Source: Pseudonocardia sp. DSM 110487
GTDB taxonomy: Bacteria > Actinomycetota > Actinomycetes > Mycobacteriales > Pseudonocardiaceae
NCBI RefSeq assembly: GCF_019468565.1
Contig: NZ_CP080521.1
Location: 1,860,001 to 1,924,000, forward strand
Length of the DNA: 64,000 bases
Direction: 5' to 3'
Shown: positions 39,915 through 48,738 of the stretch, piece after piece
Numbering within the stretch: the stretch's first letter is position 1
How the letters are laid out: every line of letters starts with the position of its first letter
Notes under the pieces: generated by a model
The model's input: the letters and a program-made list of their open reading frames with translations, nothing else
Told to the model about the DNA's origin: nothing
Database searches by the model: none
Program-made: the position numbers and the translations under genes

Positions 39915-42900
39915 GTGACGAGCCGGACCCGGGAGCGGGCGGAACCGCCTGCGTCCGATCCCGAGCCGATCGACCCTGCCCTTGCCGATCTGGGAGCGCT
40001 GTACGCGCGGCACGCCCCCGACCTCCAGCGCGGCGACCACCGTCCGCTGCTGCTCGGCGCTGCCCGCGGCCACCTGCAGCTCGCCCGGGTGCGGGCCGCT
40101 GGGGAGCCGCTGATCCGCGTGCGGGATCCGCAGGAGGGGGCGGATGCGGGATCGGTCGTCGAGATCGTCACCGACGACATGCCGTTCCTCGTCGAGTCGT
40201 TGCTGGCTGCCGTCGGCAGGACCGGTGCCGAGACGGTGCGGGTGATCCACCCGATCGTCGTCGTGCGGCGCGGTCCCACCGGGGAGCTCGCGGAGGTGCT
40301 CACCGAGGCCGACCCGGCGGCGCCGCCGGCCGACGCGCTCGTCGAGTCGTGGATCCACCTCGACCTGCTGCCGAGCGAGGTCGACCGGGCGGAGCTGGAG
40401 CAGGCGCTCGCGCAGGCGCTGGGCGACGTCCGCGAGGTCGTCGAGGACGCCGAGCCCATGGTGCAGCGGGCGCGGCGGGTGGCCGACGACCTGCCGCGCG
40501 ACACCCCGGTGCCCCACGGCACCAACCCGGCCGACGTCGCGGAGCTGCTGCGCTGGCTCGCCGACGGCCACTTCACGTTCCTCGGCTACCGGCACTACGT
40601 CGTCAGTGGCGACGACCTGCACGCCGAACCCGAGTCGGGCCTCGGCGTGCTCCGGAAGGGCTCGACGATCGACACGTTCGCGCCGAAGGTCGACAAGGCC
40701 GACGGCCAGGACGAGCTGCTGGTGATGACGCGGGCCAGCGCGCCCAGCCCGCTCCGGCCGGTGCACCCGTACTACCTCGCAATTCGAACGTTCGACGCCG
40801 GCGGCAGGCTGGTCGGCGAGCACCGGTTCCTCGGCCTGCTCACGGTGCCTGCGCTGTACGAGAGCGTGCTGGACATCCCGGTGGTCGAGCGCCGCGTGCG
40901 CGACGCGATCCACCGGGCGGGCTTCCCGCTGGAGTCGTACTCGGGCCAGCGGATGCTGGAAGTGATCTCCGGTCTGCCGCGTGAGGAGCTGTTCGCAGTG
41001 GGCGAGCAGCGGCTGCACGACACCGCGGTCGGGGTGCTCGCGGTGGCCGGCCGTCGGGCCGTGCGGCTGTTCATGCGCCCCGACCCGTACCGCCGCTTCA
41101 TCTCGTGCCTCGTCTACGTGCCGCGGGACCGCTACACCACGGCCGCCCGCATCCGGATGTCCGACGTGCTGCAGCGCAGGCTGGGTGGCCGGCACGTCGA
41201 GTTCACGGTGCGGCTGTCGGAGTCGAGCCTCGCGATGGTGCACTTCACGGTGCTGACCGAGCCAGACGCCGCCGGGTTCGGTGACGTCGACGTCGCGGCG
41301 CTGCAGGACGAGCTGACGGAGGCCGTCCGCACGTGGGACGACCGCCTGCTCTCGCAGCGTGACACCGCGGGTGTGGCCGCGCTCCTGCCCGGCGTGCCCG
41401 AGGCGTACAAGGCCGCCGTCGCCCCGCCGCACGCCGTCGAGGACCTGCGCCGGATCGCGGCGCTGTCGGAGCAGGGCGCGTTCGACACCCGCATGTACGT
41501 CGCCGACGTCGAGAACGCCGAACCGCGGTTCACCCTCTACCTCGCGGGCGCGCCCGCGTCGCTCACCGCCGTGCTGCCGCTGCTGCAGCAGCTCGGCGTC
41601 GACGTGCTGGACGAGCGGCCTTCGGAGTTCGTGCGACCCGACGGGCTGCGGTGCTTCCTCTACGACTTCGGCCTGAAGGTCGACGAGCCGCTCCGAGCGG
41701 CGTTCGACGACCCCGAGGTGGTGCAGGCGTTCTGCACGGCGTTCCGTGCCGCGTGGCGCGGTGACGCCGAGTCCGACCGGTTCTCCGCGCTGGTGCTGCG
41801 GGCCGGGCTGCCATGGCGGGAGGCGGCGGTGCTGCGGGCGTACGCGCGGTACGCGCGCCAGCTGGGGAGCCCGTACGGCCCGCAATACATGGCCAACACG
41901 CTTCTCGCGCACCCGGCCGTCGCCAAGGGGCTGATTGCGCTGTTCCGCGCGCGGTTCGACCCCGCGTTCGCCGAGCGGGAGCGGGAGGTGCTCGCGGCGC
42001 TCGCCGACGTGCGCGGGCTGATCGACGCCGTCACCGGTTTGGACGCCGACCGGATCCTGCGCAGCTACCTCGCGATGATCAGCGCGACGCTGCGGACCAA
42101 CTGGTTCCGCGACCGCCCCTTCTTCTCGTTCAAGCTGAACCCGGCCGACGTGCCCGGGATGCCGGCGCCGCGGCCGAAGTTCGAGATCTTCGTGTACTCG
42201 CCGCGGGTGGAAGGCGTGCACCTGCGGTTCGGGCCCGTGGCGCGCGGGGGCCTGCGGTACTCGGACCGGCCGCAGGACTACCGCACCGAGATCCTCGGAC
42301 TGGTCAAGGCGCAGGCCGTGAAGAACGCGGTGATCGTCCCGGTCGGGGCGAAGGGCGGCTTCATCGTCCGGCGCGACGACGCGGGCCCGGAGGAGCTCGA
42401 GTTCTGCTACCGGACCTTCATCTCGGGGCTGCTCGACGTCACCGACAACCTCGTGGGCACCGAGACCGTCCCGCCGCCGGACGTGGTGCGCCACGACGCC
42501 GACGACTCCTACCTCGTCGTGGCGGCCGACAAGGGCACCGCGAAGTTCTCCGACGTGGCGAACGAGGTCGCCGCGTCGTACGGGTTCTGGCTGGGCGACG
42601 CGTTCGCCTCCGGCGGCTCGGTCGGCTACGACCACAAGGCCATGGGCATCACCGCCAAGGGCGCCTGGGAGAGCGTGAAGCGGCACTTCCGGGAGCTGGG
42701 GGTCGACACCCAGACCCAGGAGTTCACGGTCGTCGGCGTCGGTGACATGTCCGGCGACGTGTTCGGCAACGGGATGCTGCTCTCGCGGCACATCCGGCTG
42801 CTCGCCGCGTTCGACCACCGGCACGTCTTCGTCGACCCGAACCCGGAAACCGCGGCGAGCTTCGCCGAGCGCGAGCGGCTGTTCGCGCTGCCGCGCTCGT

Positions 42901-44633
42901 CCTGGGACGACTACGACCGGTCGGTGATCAGCGCGGGTGGCGGGGTGTGGCCGCGCACGGCGAAGTCGGTGCCGATCGGGCCGGAGATCCGCGCGGCCCT
43001 CGGCATCGCTGACGACGTCGAGAAGCTGAGCCCGCCCGAGCTCATCGCGGCGATCCTGCGGGCGCCGGCCGACCTGCTGTGGAACGGCGGCATCGGCACG
43101 TACGTGAAGGCGTCGGACGAGACGCACGCCGACGCGGGTGACAAGGCCAACGACCCCGTGCGGGCCGACGCCTCCGACCTGCGGGTGAGGGTCGTCGGTG
43201 AGGGCGGCAACCTCGGGCTGACCCAGCGCGGGCGCATCGAGTTCGCCCGGCGCGGCGGAAAGATCAACACCGATGCGATAGACAACTCGGCGGGCGTCGA
43301 CTGCTCCGACCACGAGGTCAACATCAAGATCCTGCTGGACCGGCTGGTGGCGGCGGGCCAGCTGGACCGGGAGGCCCGCAACGCGGTCCTGCTGGAGATG
43401 ACCGACGAGGTGGCCGACCTCGTCCTCGCCGACAACCGCGACCAGAACGAGGTGCTCGGCATCGCCAGGGCTCACGCGCCGGCGATGGTCAGCGTGCACG
43501 CGCGGCTCACCACCGACCTCGGGACCCGGCGCGGGCTCGACCGCGAGCTCGAAGTGCTCCCCGACGGCGCAGGCTTCGCGGCGCTGGAGGCCGCCGGTGC
43601 CGGGCTCACCAGCCCGGAGCTGGCCACGCTGCTCGCCCACACCAAGCTCGACCTGACCGCGCAGGTGCTCGCCACCGACCTGCCCGACGCCGGGGCGTTC
43701 TCAGGGCGGCTGCCGGAGTACTTCCCGCACGCGGTGCGTGAGCGGTTCCCCGCCGCGGTCCGCGACCACCCGCTGCGGCGCGAGATCGTCACCACGCTGC
43801 TGGTCAACGAGATGGTCGACGGTGCGGGGATGACGTACGCGTTCCGGCTGGGTGAGGAGCTCTCGGCCGGCCCTGCTGACGCCCTGCGGGCCTACGCCGT
43901 GACCACGGCCGTGTTCGACCTGCGTGCCCTGTGGGGTGAGCTGCGGTCTCCGCGAATCCCGACGGCCGTGTCGGACCAGCTCGTGCTGGAGACCCGTCGG
44001 TTGCTCGACCGCGCCTCGCGCTGGTTCCTCACCAACCGACCGCAGCCCCTCGCGGTCGGGGCCGAGGTGAGCCGGTTCGCGTCCACGATGCGCGAGCTGA
44101 GCTCGGCGCTGCCGCAGTTCCTTCGCGGTCGTGAGCAGGCTGCGGTCGAGATGAGGGCGGCCGAGCTGCGGTCCGCCGGCATCGAGCCGGAGACGGCGAC
44201 GCGCTCCGCGGCGCTCATGTACCGCTACGGGCTGCTCGACGTCGTGGAGCTCACAGAGCTGTCGGAACGCGACCGGGAGGCACGGGAGCCACACGAGGTC
44301 GCGGCGCTCTACTACGGCCTGTCCGAGCACCTGGGCGTCGACTCGGCGCTCACGTCGGTCACCGCGCTGGAGCGCGGCGACCGCTGGCACGCGCTCGCCC
44401 GGCTCGCCCTCCGCGACGACCTGTACGCGTCGCTGCGGGCGATCACCCTCGACGCGCTGCGCGAGGCGGGCCCGGGCGCGTCGGTGGAGAAGTCCATCGC
44501 GCTGTGGGAGAAGGCGAACGCGTCGCGGCTCGTGCGCGCCAGGGCGGCCCTGCAGGAGGTGGGCAAGGCGGGGCAGCTGGACCTGGCCACGCTCTCGGTC
44601 GTGTCCCGGCAGCTGCGTGGCCTGGCCCGCTGA
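39915..44633 (+). CDS. gdh: NAD-specific glutamate dehydrogenase, large (L_180) type
   Basis: A 1572-residue protein of the 180-kDa GDH class, converting glutamate to 2-oxoglutarate and ammonia with NAD. The N-terminal half contains ACT-like and other regulatory regions. The catalytic region (about residues 730-1100) includes PFFSFKLNPADVPGMP, VARGGLRYSDRPQDYRTEIL and AVIVPVGAKGGF with the catalytic Lys, followed by the Rossmann part VGVGDMSGDVFGNGML. The C-terminal helical domain is complete. In actinobacteria this enzyme is inhibited by the FHA protein GarA. The start is a GTG. It is monocistronic or leads into the hydrolase gene. Confidence 0.95.
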   Translation: MTSRTRERAEPPASDPEPIDPALADLGALYARHAPDLQRGDHRPLLLGAARGHLQLARVRAAGEPLIRVRDPQEGADAGSVVEIVTDDMPFLVESLLAAVGRTGAETVRVIHPIVVVRRGPTGELAEVLTEADPAAPPADALVESWIHLDLLPSEVDRAELEQALAQALGDVREVVEDAEPMVQRARRVADDLPRDTPVPHGTNPADVAELLRWLADGHFTFLGYRHYVVSGDDLHAEPESGLGVLRKGSTIDTFAPKVDKADGQDELLVMTRASAPSPLRPVHPYYLAIRTFDAGGRLVGEHRFLGLLTVPALYESVLDIPVVERRVRDAIHRAGFPLESYSGQRMLEVISGLPREELFAVGEQRLHDTAVGVLAVAGRRAVRLFMRPDPYRRFISCLVYVPRDRYTTAARIRMSDVLQRRLGGRHVEFTVRLSESSLAMVHFTVLTEPDAAGFGDVDVAALQDELTEAVRTWDDRLLSQRDTAGVAALLPGVPEAYKAAVAPPHAVEDLRRIAALSEQGAFDTRMYVADVENAEPRFTLYLAGAPASLTAVLPLLQQLGVDVLDERPSEFVRPDGLRCFLYDFGLKVDEPLRAAFDDPEVVQAFCTAFRAAWRGDAESDRFSALVLRAGLPWREAAVLRAYARYARQLGSPYGPQYMANTLLAHPAVAKGLIALFRARFDPAFAEREREVLAALADVRGLIDAVTGLDADRILRSYLAMISATLRTNWFRDRPFFSFKLNPADVPGMPAPRPKFEIFVYSPRVEGVHLRFGPVARGGLRYSDRPQDYRTEILGLVKAQAVKNAVIVPVGAKGGFIVRRDDAGPEELEFCYRTFISGLLDVTDNLVGTETVPPPDVVRHDADDSYLVVAADKGTAKFSDVANEVAASYGFWLGDAFASGGSVGYDHKAMGITAKGAWESVKRHFRELGVDTQTQEFTVVGVGDMSGDVFGNGMLLSRHIRLLAAFDHRHVFVDPNPETAASFAERERLFALPRSSWDDYDRSVISAGGGVWPRTAKSVPIGPEIRAALGIADDVEKLSPPELIAAILRAPADLLWNGGIGTYVKASDETHADAGDKANDPVRADASDLRVRVVGEGGNLGLTQRGRIEFARRGGKINTDAIDNSAGVDCSDHEVNIKILLDRLVAAGQLDREARNAVLLEMTDEVADLVLADNRDQNEVLGIARAHAPAMVSVHARLTTDLGTRRGLDRELEVLPDGAGFAALEAAGAGLTSPELATLLAHTKLDLTAQVLATDLPDAGAFSGRLPEYFPHAVRERFPAAVRDHPLRREIVTTLLVNEMVDGAGMTYAFRLGEELSAGPADALRAYAVTTAVFDLRALWGELRSPRIPTAVSDQLVLETRRLLDRASRWFLTNRPQPLAVGAEVSRFASTMRELSSALPQFLRGREQAAVEMRAAELRSAGIEPETATRSAALMYRYGLLDVVELTELSERDREAREPHEVAALYYGLSEHLGVDSALTSVTALERGDRWHALARLALRDDLYASLRAITLDALREAGPGASVEKSIALWEKANASRLVRARAALQEVGKAGQLDLATLSVVSRQLRGLAR

Positions 44634-44668
44634 CCCAACGTCGCGAGCAGATCGGACGGGCTGATCGG

Positions 44669-45508
44669 ATGGCGCGCGAGCGGATGGTCGAACATCATGG
44701 TCATCGGCTCCATGTCGTGGAGCATCCCGGCACGGAGCCGGCCATCGTGCTGATGCACGGCTTCCCGGACAACCTGCACCTCTACGACCGGGTGGTCCCG
44801 CAGCTCGCCGGCCGGCGCGTGGTGGCGTTCGACTTCCTCGGCTGGGGTCGCTCCGACAAGCCGCCCGGCTACCCGCACACCGCGACCAACCAGGTCGGCG
44901 AGGTCGAGGCGGTGATGGACGGGCTGGCACTCGAACAGGCGGTGCTCGTCGCGCACGACGCCTCCGGCCCGCCTGCCATCGACTGGGCGGTCGCCCATCC
45001 CGAGCGGGTGTCCGGGCTCGTGCTGCTCAACACCTACTACGGCTGGCACCCCGCGCTACGGGCGCCGGAGGCGATCGCGCTCTACTCGACGCCGCTGGTC
45101 CGCACGATCGCGCGTGCCGTCGTCCGCCGCAACGAGCGGCTCGACGAGAAGCTGTTCGCCTGGCAGGTCGGGCGGTTCATCCGCGACGAAGCCGCGCGCG
45201 CGGAGCTCGTCCCGAGGCTGTACGCCGATTTCCGGGCCGCCCGCCCCGCGTTCTGGCGGCTCAACGACGATCTGCTCGGGACGGTGATCAGCCGGCGGCT
45301 GCGCTCGCGGCGGCTGCGCCACTTCGACCGCCCAGTGCGGATCGTGTTCGGCGACGCCGACCCGTACCTGAACCGCCGCGTCGCGTGGCGGCTGCACCGC
45401 CTCCTCCCGACGTCTGACCTGCACCTGCTGGCGACGGCGCGGCACTACGTCCAGGTCGACGAGCCCGGGCGGGTCGCCGAGCTGATCGCGTCGATCGGGG
45501 CGCGGTGA
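44669..45508 (+). CDS. Alpha/beta hydrolase, epoxide hydrolase / haloalkane dehalogenase-like
   Basis: A 279-residue hydrolase. The oxyanion motif HGFPDN (about residues 31-36) and GWGRSDKP follow the dehalogenase/epoxide-hydrolase pattern. The nucleophile elbow reads VAHDASGPPA, so the nucleophile is probably Asp (as in GHDWGG) and not Ser, although the usual Trp after it is Ala. The catalytic His is in ARHYVQVDEP near the C-terminus. The start could be 44669 or the ATG five codons later. No signal peptide is seen. The substrate is unknown. Confidence 0.8.
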   Translation: MARERMVEHHGHRLHVVEHPGTEPAIVLMHGFPDNLHLYDRVVPQLAGRRVVAFDFLGWGRSDKPPGYPHTATNQVGEVEAVMDGLALEQAVLVAHDASGPPAIDWAVAHPERVSGLVLLNTYYGWHPALRAPEAIALYSTPLVRTIARAVVRRNERLDEKLFAWQVGRFIRDEAARAELVPRLYADFRAARPAFWRLNDDLLGTVISRRLRSRRLRHFDRPVRIVFGDADPYLNRRVAWRLHRLLPTSDLHLLATARHYVQVDEPGRVAELIASIGAR

Positions 45509-45553
45509 CTGCCGTGAGCCCCTGCGTTCCGGTGGGGAGCGTCGCTTGAGAGG

Positions 45554-45979
45554 GTGGACGGCGTGGCACCCTTCGTCGCTCAGGTCGCTGTGCGCTGGAC
45601 CGATCAGGACGTCTTCCAGCACGTCAACCACGCGGTCACCGTGACGTTGCTGGAGGAGGCGCGCATCCAGCTCGTCTTCGACGAGGCCCGGGCCGAGGGC
45701 GTTCGAGGCTTCGCCGAGGGACTGCTGGTCACGGGCCTGTCGGTGGACTACAAACGCCAGCTCGCCTACCGGTCCCGGCGGCTGCGGGTGGCGATGGCGG
45801 TGGAGGACCTGCGTGCGGCGGCGTTCCGCATCCGGTACGTCATGCACGACGGGCCGGAGGAGGGGGACGCCGTCGCCGTCACGGCCGAGACCCGGCTGGC
45901 CACGTTCGACCTGTCAGCCCAGCGGCCGCGGCGGCTCACGCCCGAGGAGCGGGAGTTCCTGGGGAGGTGGGCGGCGTGA
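45554..45979 (+). CDS. Acyl-CoA thioesterase, hotdog fold (4HBT type)
   Basis: A 141-residue single hotdog domain. RWTDQDVFQHVNHAVTVTLLEEARI (about residues 14-38, shown in part) matches the 4-hydroxybenzoyl-CoA thioesterase/FadM motif, D-x-D-x-x-x-HVNN. GTG 45554 is used; a GTG three codons later is an alternative. It overlaps the next gene by GTGA. It probably hydrolyses acyl-CoA in the cytoplasm; the substrate range is not predictable. Confidence 0.85.
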   Translation: MDGVAPFVAQVAVRWTDQDVFQHVNHAVTVTLLEEARIQLVFDEARAEGVRGFAEGLLVTGLSVDYKRQLAYRSRRLRVAMAVEDLRAAAFRIRYVMHDGPEEGDAVAVTAETRLATFDLSAQRPRRLTPEEREFLGRWAA

Positions 45980-46608
45980 CGCGGCTGATGGTGCCGGACC
46001 CGGACGAGCGTGGCGACCTCGGCGCGTTCGTCGCGCGGGTGGTGCGGCTCGACCAGGCCGCGCTCGTACGGCTGCAGGCGCGGGACGGCACGGTGACGGC
46101 GTGGGCTGCCACGCCGTTCGACGTGCTCGCCACCCGCACCGTGCACGGCGCGCTGGAGCCCACCGACGTCACGGTGCCCGCCACGGGCCTGCTCACCGCG
46201 CTCACGGTGGAGCGGGCGGAGACCGTGGACCCCGGGACGGGCGGGTTCTGGCACGGCGAGCTGCCGCCGTCCGTGGGCTGGCAGCAGGTCGACGAGGTAC
46301 CGGCAGCGGAGCTGGAACGGCTCACCGAGCGCGGGCTCGCTGTCGCGCGGGAGAACGCGGGGCCCATGGGGCCGCCCGCGTCGCTTCTGGACCAGACGGT
46401 GCTCACGGTCTCGGCGGGAGCCAAGCCAGCCGTGAAGGTGCCGCTGCGCTGCCTGTTCGCGCTGTCCGGCATGGGGTTCCTCGGCGACACCGGCCCGGAT
46501 GCCGGCGTGGTGCGCGTTTCGGCCACCGGCACCTGGTTGCGCCTCGATGCCCGCTACGGCGCGGTCGTCCGGCGGCGGATCACCGCACTCCCGCTGCTCG
46601 TGGGCTGA
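45976..46608 (+). CDS. Conserved hypothetical protein coupled to the thioesterase
   Basis: A 210-residue protein starting at a GTG that overlaps the thioesterase stop. I recognise no catalytic motif. It is acidic, soluble, mixed alpha/beta, with RLDQAALVRLQARDGTV near the start and a conserved-looking segment MGFLGDTGPDAG near residue 175. The coupling suggests a shared function with the thioesterase. Its end abuts a palindromic repeat that separates it from the convergent GH13 gene. Confidence 0.65.
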   Translation: MTRLMVPDPDERGDLGAFVARVVRLDQAALVRLQARDGTVTAWAATPFDVLATRTVHGALEPTDVTVPATGLLTALTVERAETVDPGTGGFWHGELPPSVGWQQVDEVPAAELERLTERGLAVARENAGPMGPPASLLDQTVLTVSAGAKPAVKVPLRCLFALSGMGFLGDTGPDAGVVRVSATGTWLRLDARYGAVVRRRITALPLLVG

Positions 46609-46614
46609 GCACAA

Positions 46615-46667
46615 CCGGTGGTCGAGTAGCGCCGGCCCTCAGGGCCGGCGCGTATCGAGACCACCGG
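46615..46667. repeat. Palindromic GGTGGTCGAGTAG repeat between convergent genes
   Basis: CCGGTGGTCGAGTAG (46615-46629) and TATCGAGACCACCGG (46653-46667) flank a GCCGGCCC/GGGCCGGC stem. The whole is a 53-base imperfect palindrome between two convergent genes. The same sequence occurs in inverted pair form at 51979-52093 and in part at 39680. It probably forms a strong hairpin that terminates both transcripts and belongs to a dispersed family. Confidence 0.75.
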
Positions 46668-46669
46668 GG

Positions 46670-48298
46670 TCAGGCCAGCCAGGCGGCGGTGTCGGGCGGG
46701 AGCATGCCGTCTGCGAGGGGGCCGCTGGCCAGGATGGTCTCGCCCGGCGGGAGCGGGACCGCATCGCTGGACGTGTTCAGCGCGCAGACGAACGTGGTGC
46801 CGGCCCTGCGGAACGCGAAGCAGCCCTCGGGGGCGCCGAACCACTCCAGCTCCTCGCCCTCGAAGCCAGGGTGGGTCTTGCGCAGCTCGATCGCCCGCCG
46901 CACCAGCGACAGCATGGACCCGGTGTCCTCGAGTTGCTCGGCCGCGACCAGCTTCCCGTAGTCGGGCGGCATCGGCAGCCACGGGTCACCGGGGGTGAAC
47001 CCGTAGCCCGGGGCGCTGCCCTCCCACGGGATCGGCACGCGGCAGCGGTCGCGGCCCCGGCGGGTGTGCGCGGAGAGCTCCCACATCGGGTCCTGCAGCG
47101 CGTCGTCGGGCAGTTCGACGTCCGGGAGGCCGAGCTCCTCACCGTTGTAGAGGTAGACGACCCCCGGCAGCGCCAGCTCCACGAGGGCCATCGCCCTGGC
47201 CCGCGCGAGGCCGGTGGCGCCACCGCCGTAGCGCGTGACGGGCCGGGAGACGTCGTGGTTCGACAGGGTCCACGCCGGCGGGGCACCCACGTCGGCGACG
47301 GCGGTGAGCGACTGCTCGATCGCCGTCCGGATGGCGCCGGCATCGAACGGCGCTCGCACGAGGCGGAAGTTGAAGCCCAGGTGCAGCTCGTCGGGGCGGA
47401 TGTAGCGGGAGAACCGGGCGCTGTCGCCCACCCACACCTCGCCGACGACGAGCCGGCCCGGGTAGTGGTCGAGCACAGCGCGGATCATCCGGTGCACGCT
47501 GTGGACGTCGTCGTGGTCGAAGCGCGGGTCCGGCTCGACGACCGAGGCGGCCCACCGCTCGCCGTCGGCGGCGGGCTCGCGCTCCTCGTGCGCGTCCGGG
47601 AGGTCCGGTGGCTTGCTCATGCCGTGGGCGACGTCGATCCGGAACCCGTCGACGCCGCGGTCGAGCCAGAACCGCAGCGTCTTCTCCAGGTCGGCCCACA
47701 CCTCGGCGTTGGTCCAGTTCAGATCCGGCTGGTCGGGGGCGAACAGGTGCAGGTACCACTCGCCAGGGCTGCCGTCCGGGTCCTGCACCCTGGTCCACGC
47801 GGGCCCGCCGAAGACGCTCTGCCAGTTGTTGGGCGGTTCGTCGCCGTTCGGCCCGCGGCCGCGGCGGAAGTGGTAACGGGCCCGCTCCGGGCTGCCAGGC
47901 GCGGCGTCCAGCGCCACGCGGAACCACTCGTGCTCCCGGGACGTGTGGTTCGGGACGAGGTCGATCGTGACGCGCAGGCCGTGCTCGTGGGCGTCGGCGA
48001 TGAGGCGGTCGAACGCGGCGAGGTCGCCGAACACCGGGTCGACGTCGCGCGGGTCGGCCACGTCGTAGCCGTGGTCGGCCATCGGCGAGGTGTAGAAGGG
48101 GGTCAGCCAGATCGCGTCCACGCCGAGCAGCTCGAGGTATCCGAGCCGGGCCCGGATGCCATCGAGGTCACCGATGCCGTCGCCGTCCGCGTCCGAGAAC
48201 GACCGGACGTAGATCTGATACACCACGGCATCGCGCCACCACTGCACGGGACCGAATCTTGCCAAGCTATTGGGGACGGAGCGAGGGCTGTCCGTCAC
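46670..48298 (-). CDS. GH13 alpha-glucosidase / oligo-1,6-glucosidase family enzyme
   Basis: A 542-residue cytoplasmic glycoside hydrolase. The GH13 regions are in order: DLVPNHTS (region I, about residues 98-105), GFRIDVAHG (region II with the nucleophile Asp near 219), VVGEVWV (region III with the acid/base Glu near 285) and LSNHDVS (region IV Asp near 345). The size and the YQIYVRSFSDADGDGIGDL start fit the oligo-1,6-glucosidase/alpha-glucosidase group that splits maltose-type oligosaccharides. It starts with GTG. No signal peptide is seen. Confidence 0.92.
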   Translation of the reverse strand: MTDSPRSVPNSLARFGPVQWWRDAVVYQIYVRSFSDADGDGIGDLDGIRARLGYLELLGVDAIWLTPFYTSPMADHGYDVADPRDVDPVFGDLAAFDRLIADAHEHGLRVTIDLVPNHTSREHEWFRVALDAAPGSPERARYHFRRGRGPNGDEPPNNWQSVFGGPAWTRVQDPDGSPGEWYLHLFAPDQPDLNWTNAEVWADLEKTLRFWLDRGVDGFRIDVAHGMSKPPDLPDAHEEREPAADGERWAASVVEPDPRFDHDDVHSVHRMIRAVLDHYPGRLVVGEVWVGDSARFSRYIRPDELHLGFNFRLVRAPFDAGAIRTAIEQSLTAVADVGAPPAWTLSNHDVSRPVTRYGGGATGLARARAMALVELALPGVVYLYNGEELGLPDVELPDDALQDPMWELSAHTRRGRDRCRVPIPWEGSAPGYGFTPGDPWLPMPPDYGKLVAAEQLEDTGSMLSLVRRAIELRKTHPGFEGEELEWFGAPEGCFAFRRAGTTFVCALNTSSDAVPLPPGETILASGPLADGMLPPDTAAWLA

Positions 48299-48328
48299 AC
48301 CGGGTAGTAGTTCGCGCGGTTGGTGGAC

Positions 48329-48712
48329 TCAGAAGGGGCTGTTCACCATACTTGCCGCCGCATACGTGAGGTATTGCCACAGCTGGTCGCGGTGGGCCGG
48401 ATCCAGCCCGGCATCGTCGACGGCCACCCGCATGCACCGCAGCCAGGCATCGCGCTCGATGGGGCCGACCTTGAACGGGGCGTGGCGCATCCGCAGCCGG
48501 GGGTGGCCGCGCTGGTCCGAATAGGTGCGCGGGCCGCCCCAGTACTGCTCGAGGAACATCCGCAGCCGGTCCTCGGCCGGGCCGAGGTCCTCCTCCGGGT
48601 AGAGGGGCCGCAGCACCTCGTCCTCGGCCACCTGTTCGTAGAAGCGCCGGACGATCTTCTCGAAGACCGGGGCTCCGCCGACCTCGGCGTAGAAGTTCTG
48701 AGGATCGGTCAC
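48329..48712 (-). CDS. glbO: Group II truncated haemoglobin (GlbO)
   Basis: A 127-residue truncated globin. TyrB10 in RRFYEQV (Tyr25), proximal HisF8 in RMRHAPF (His77) and TrpG8 in RDAWLR (Trp90) are the group II markers, as in mycobacterial trHbO. It starts with GTG at 48712. It binds oxygen or NO in oxygen delivery or peroxidase-type roles. It is encoded just downstream of the MscS gene on the same strand, 26 bases apart. Confidence 0.92.
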   Translation of the reverse strand: MTDPQNFYAEVGGAPVFEKIVRRFYEQVAEDEVLRPLYPEEDLGPAEDRLRMFLEQYWGGPRTYSDQRGHPRLRMRHAPFKVGPIERDAWLRCMRVAVDDAGLDPAHRDQLWQYLTYAAASMVNSPF

Positions 48713-48738
48713 GGCTCCATCATCCCTCCCCTCCGGCA

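Noticed and set aside
39831..43640. A 1269-codon open frame antisense to the glutamate dehydrogenase gene
   Set aside because: Its His/Arg/Gly/Val-rich composition is typical of the complement of a high-GC coding frame, and the sense strand encodes a clear, full-length GDH.
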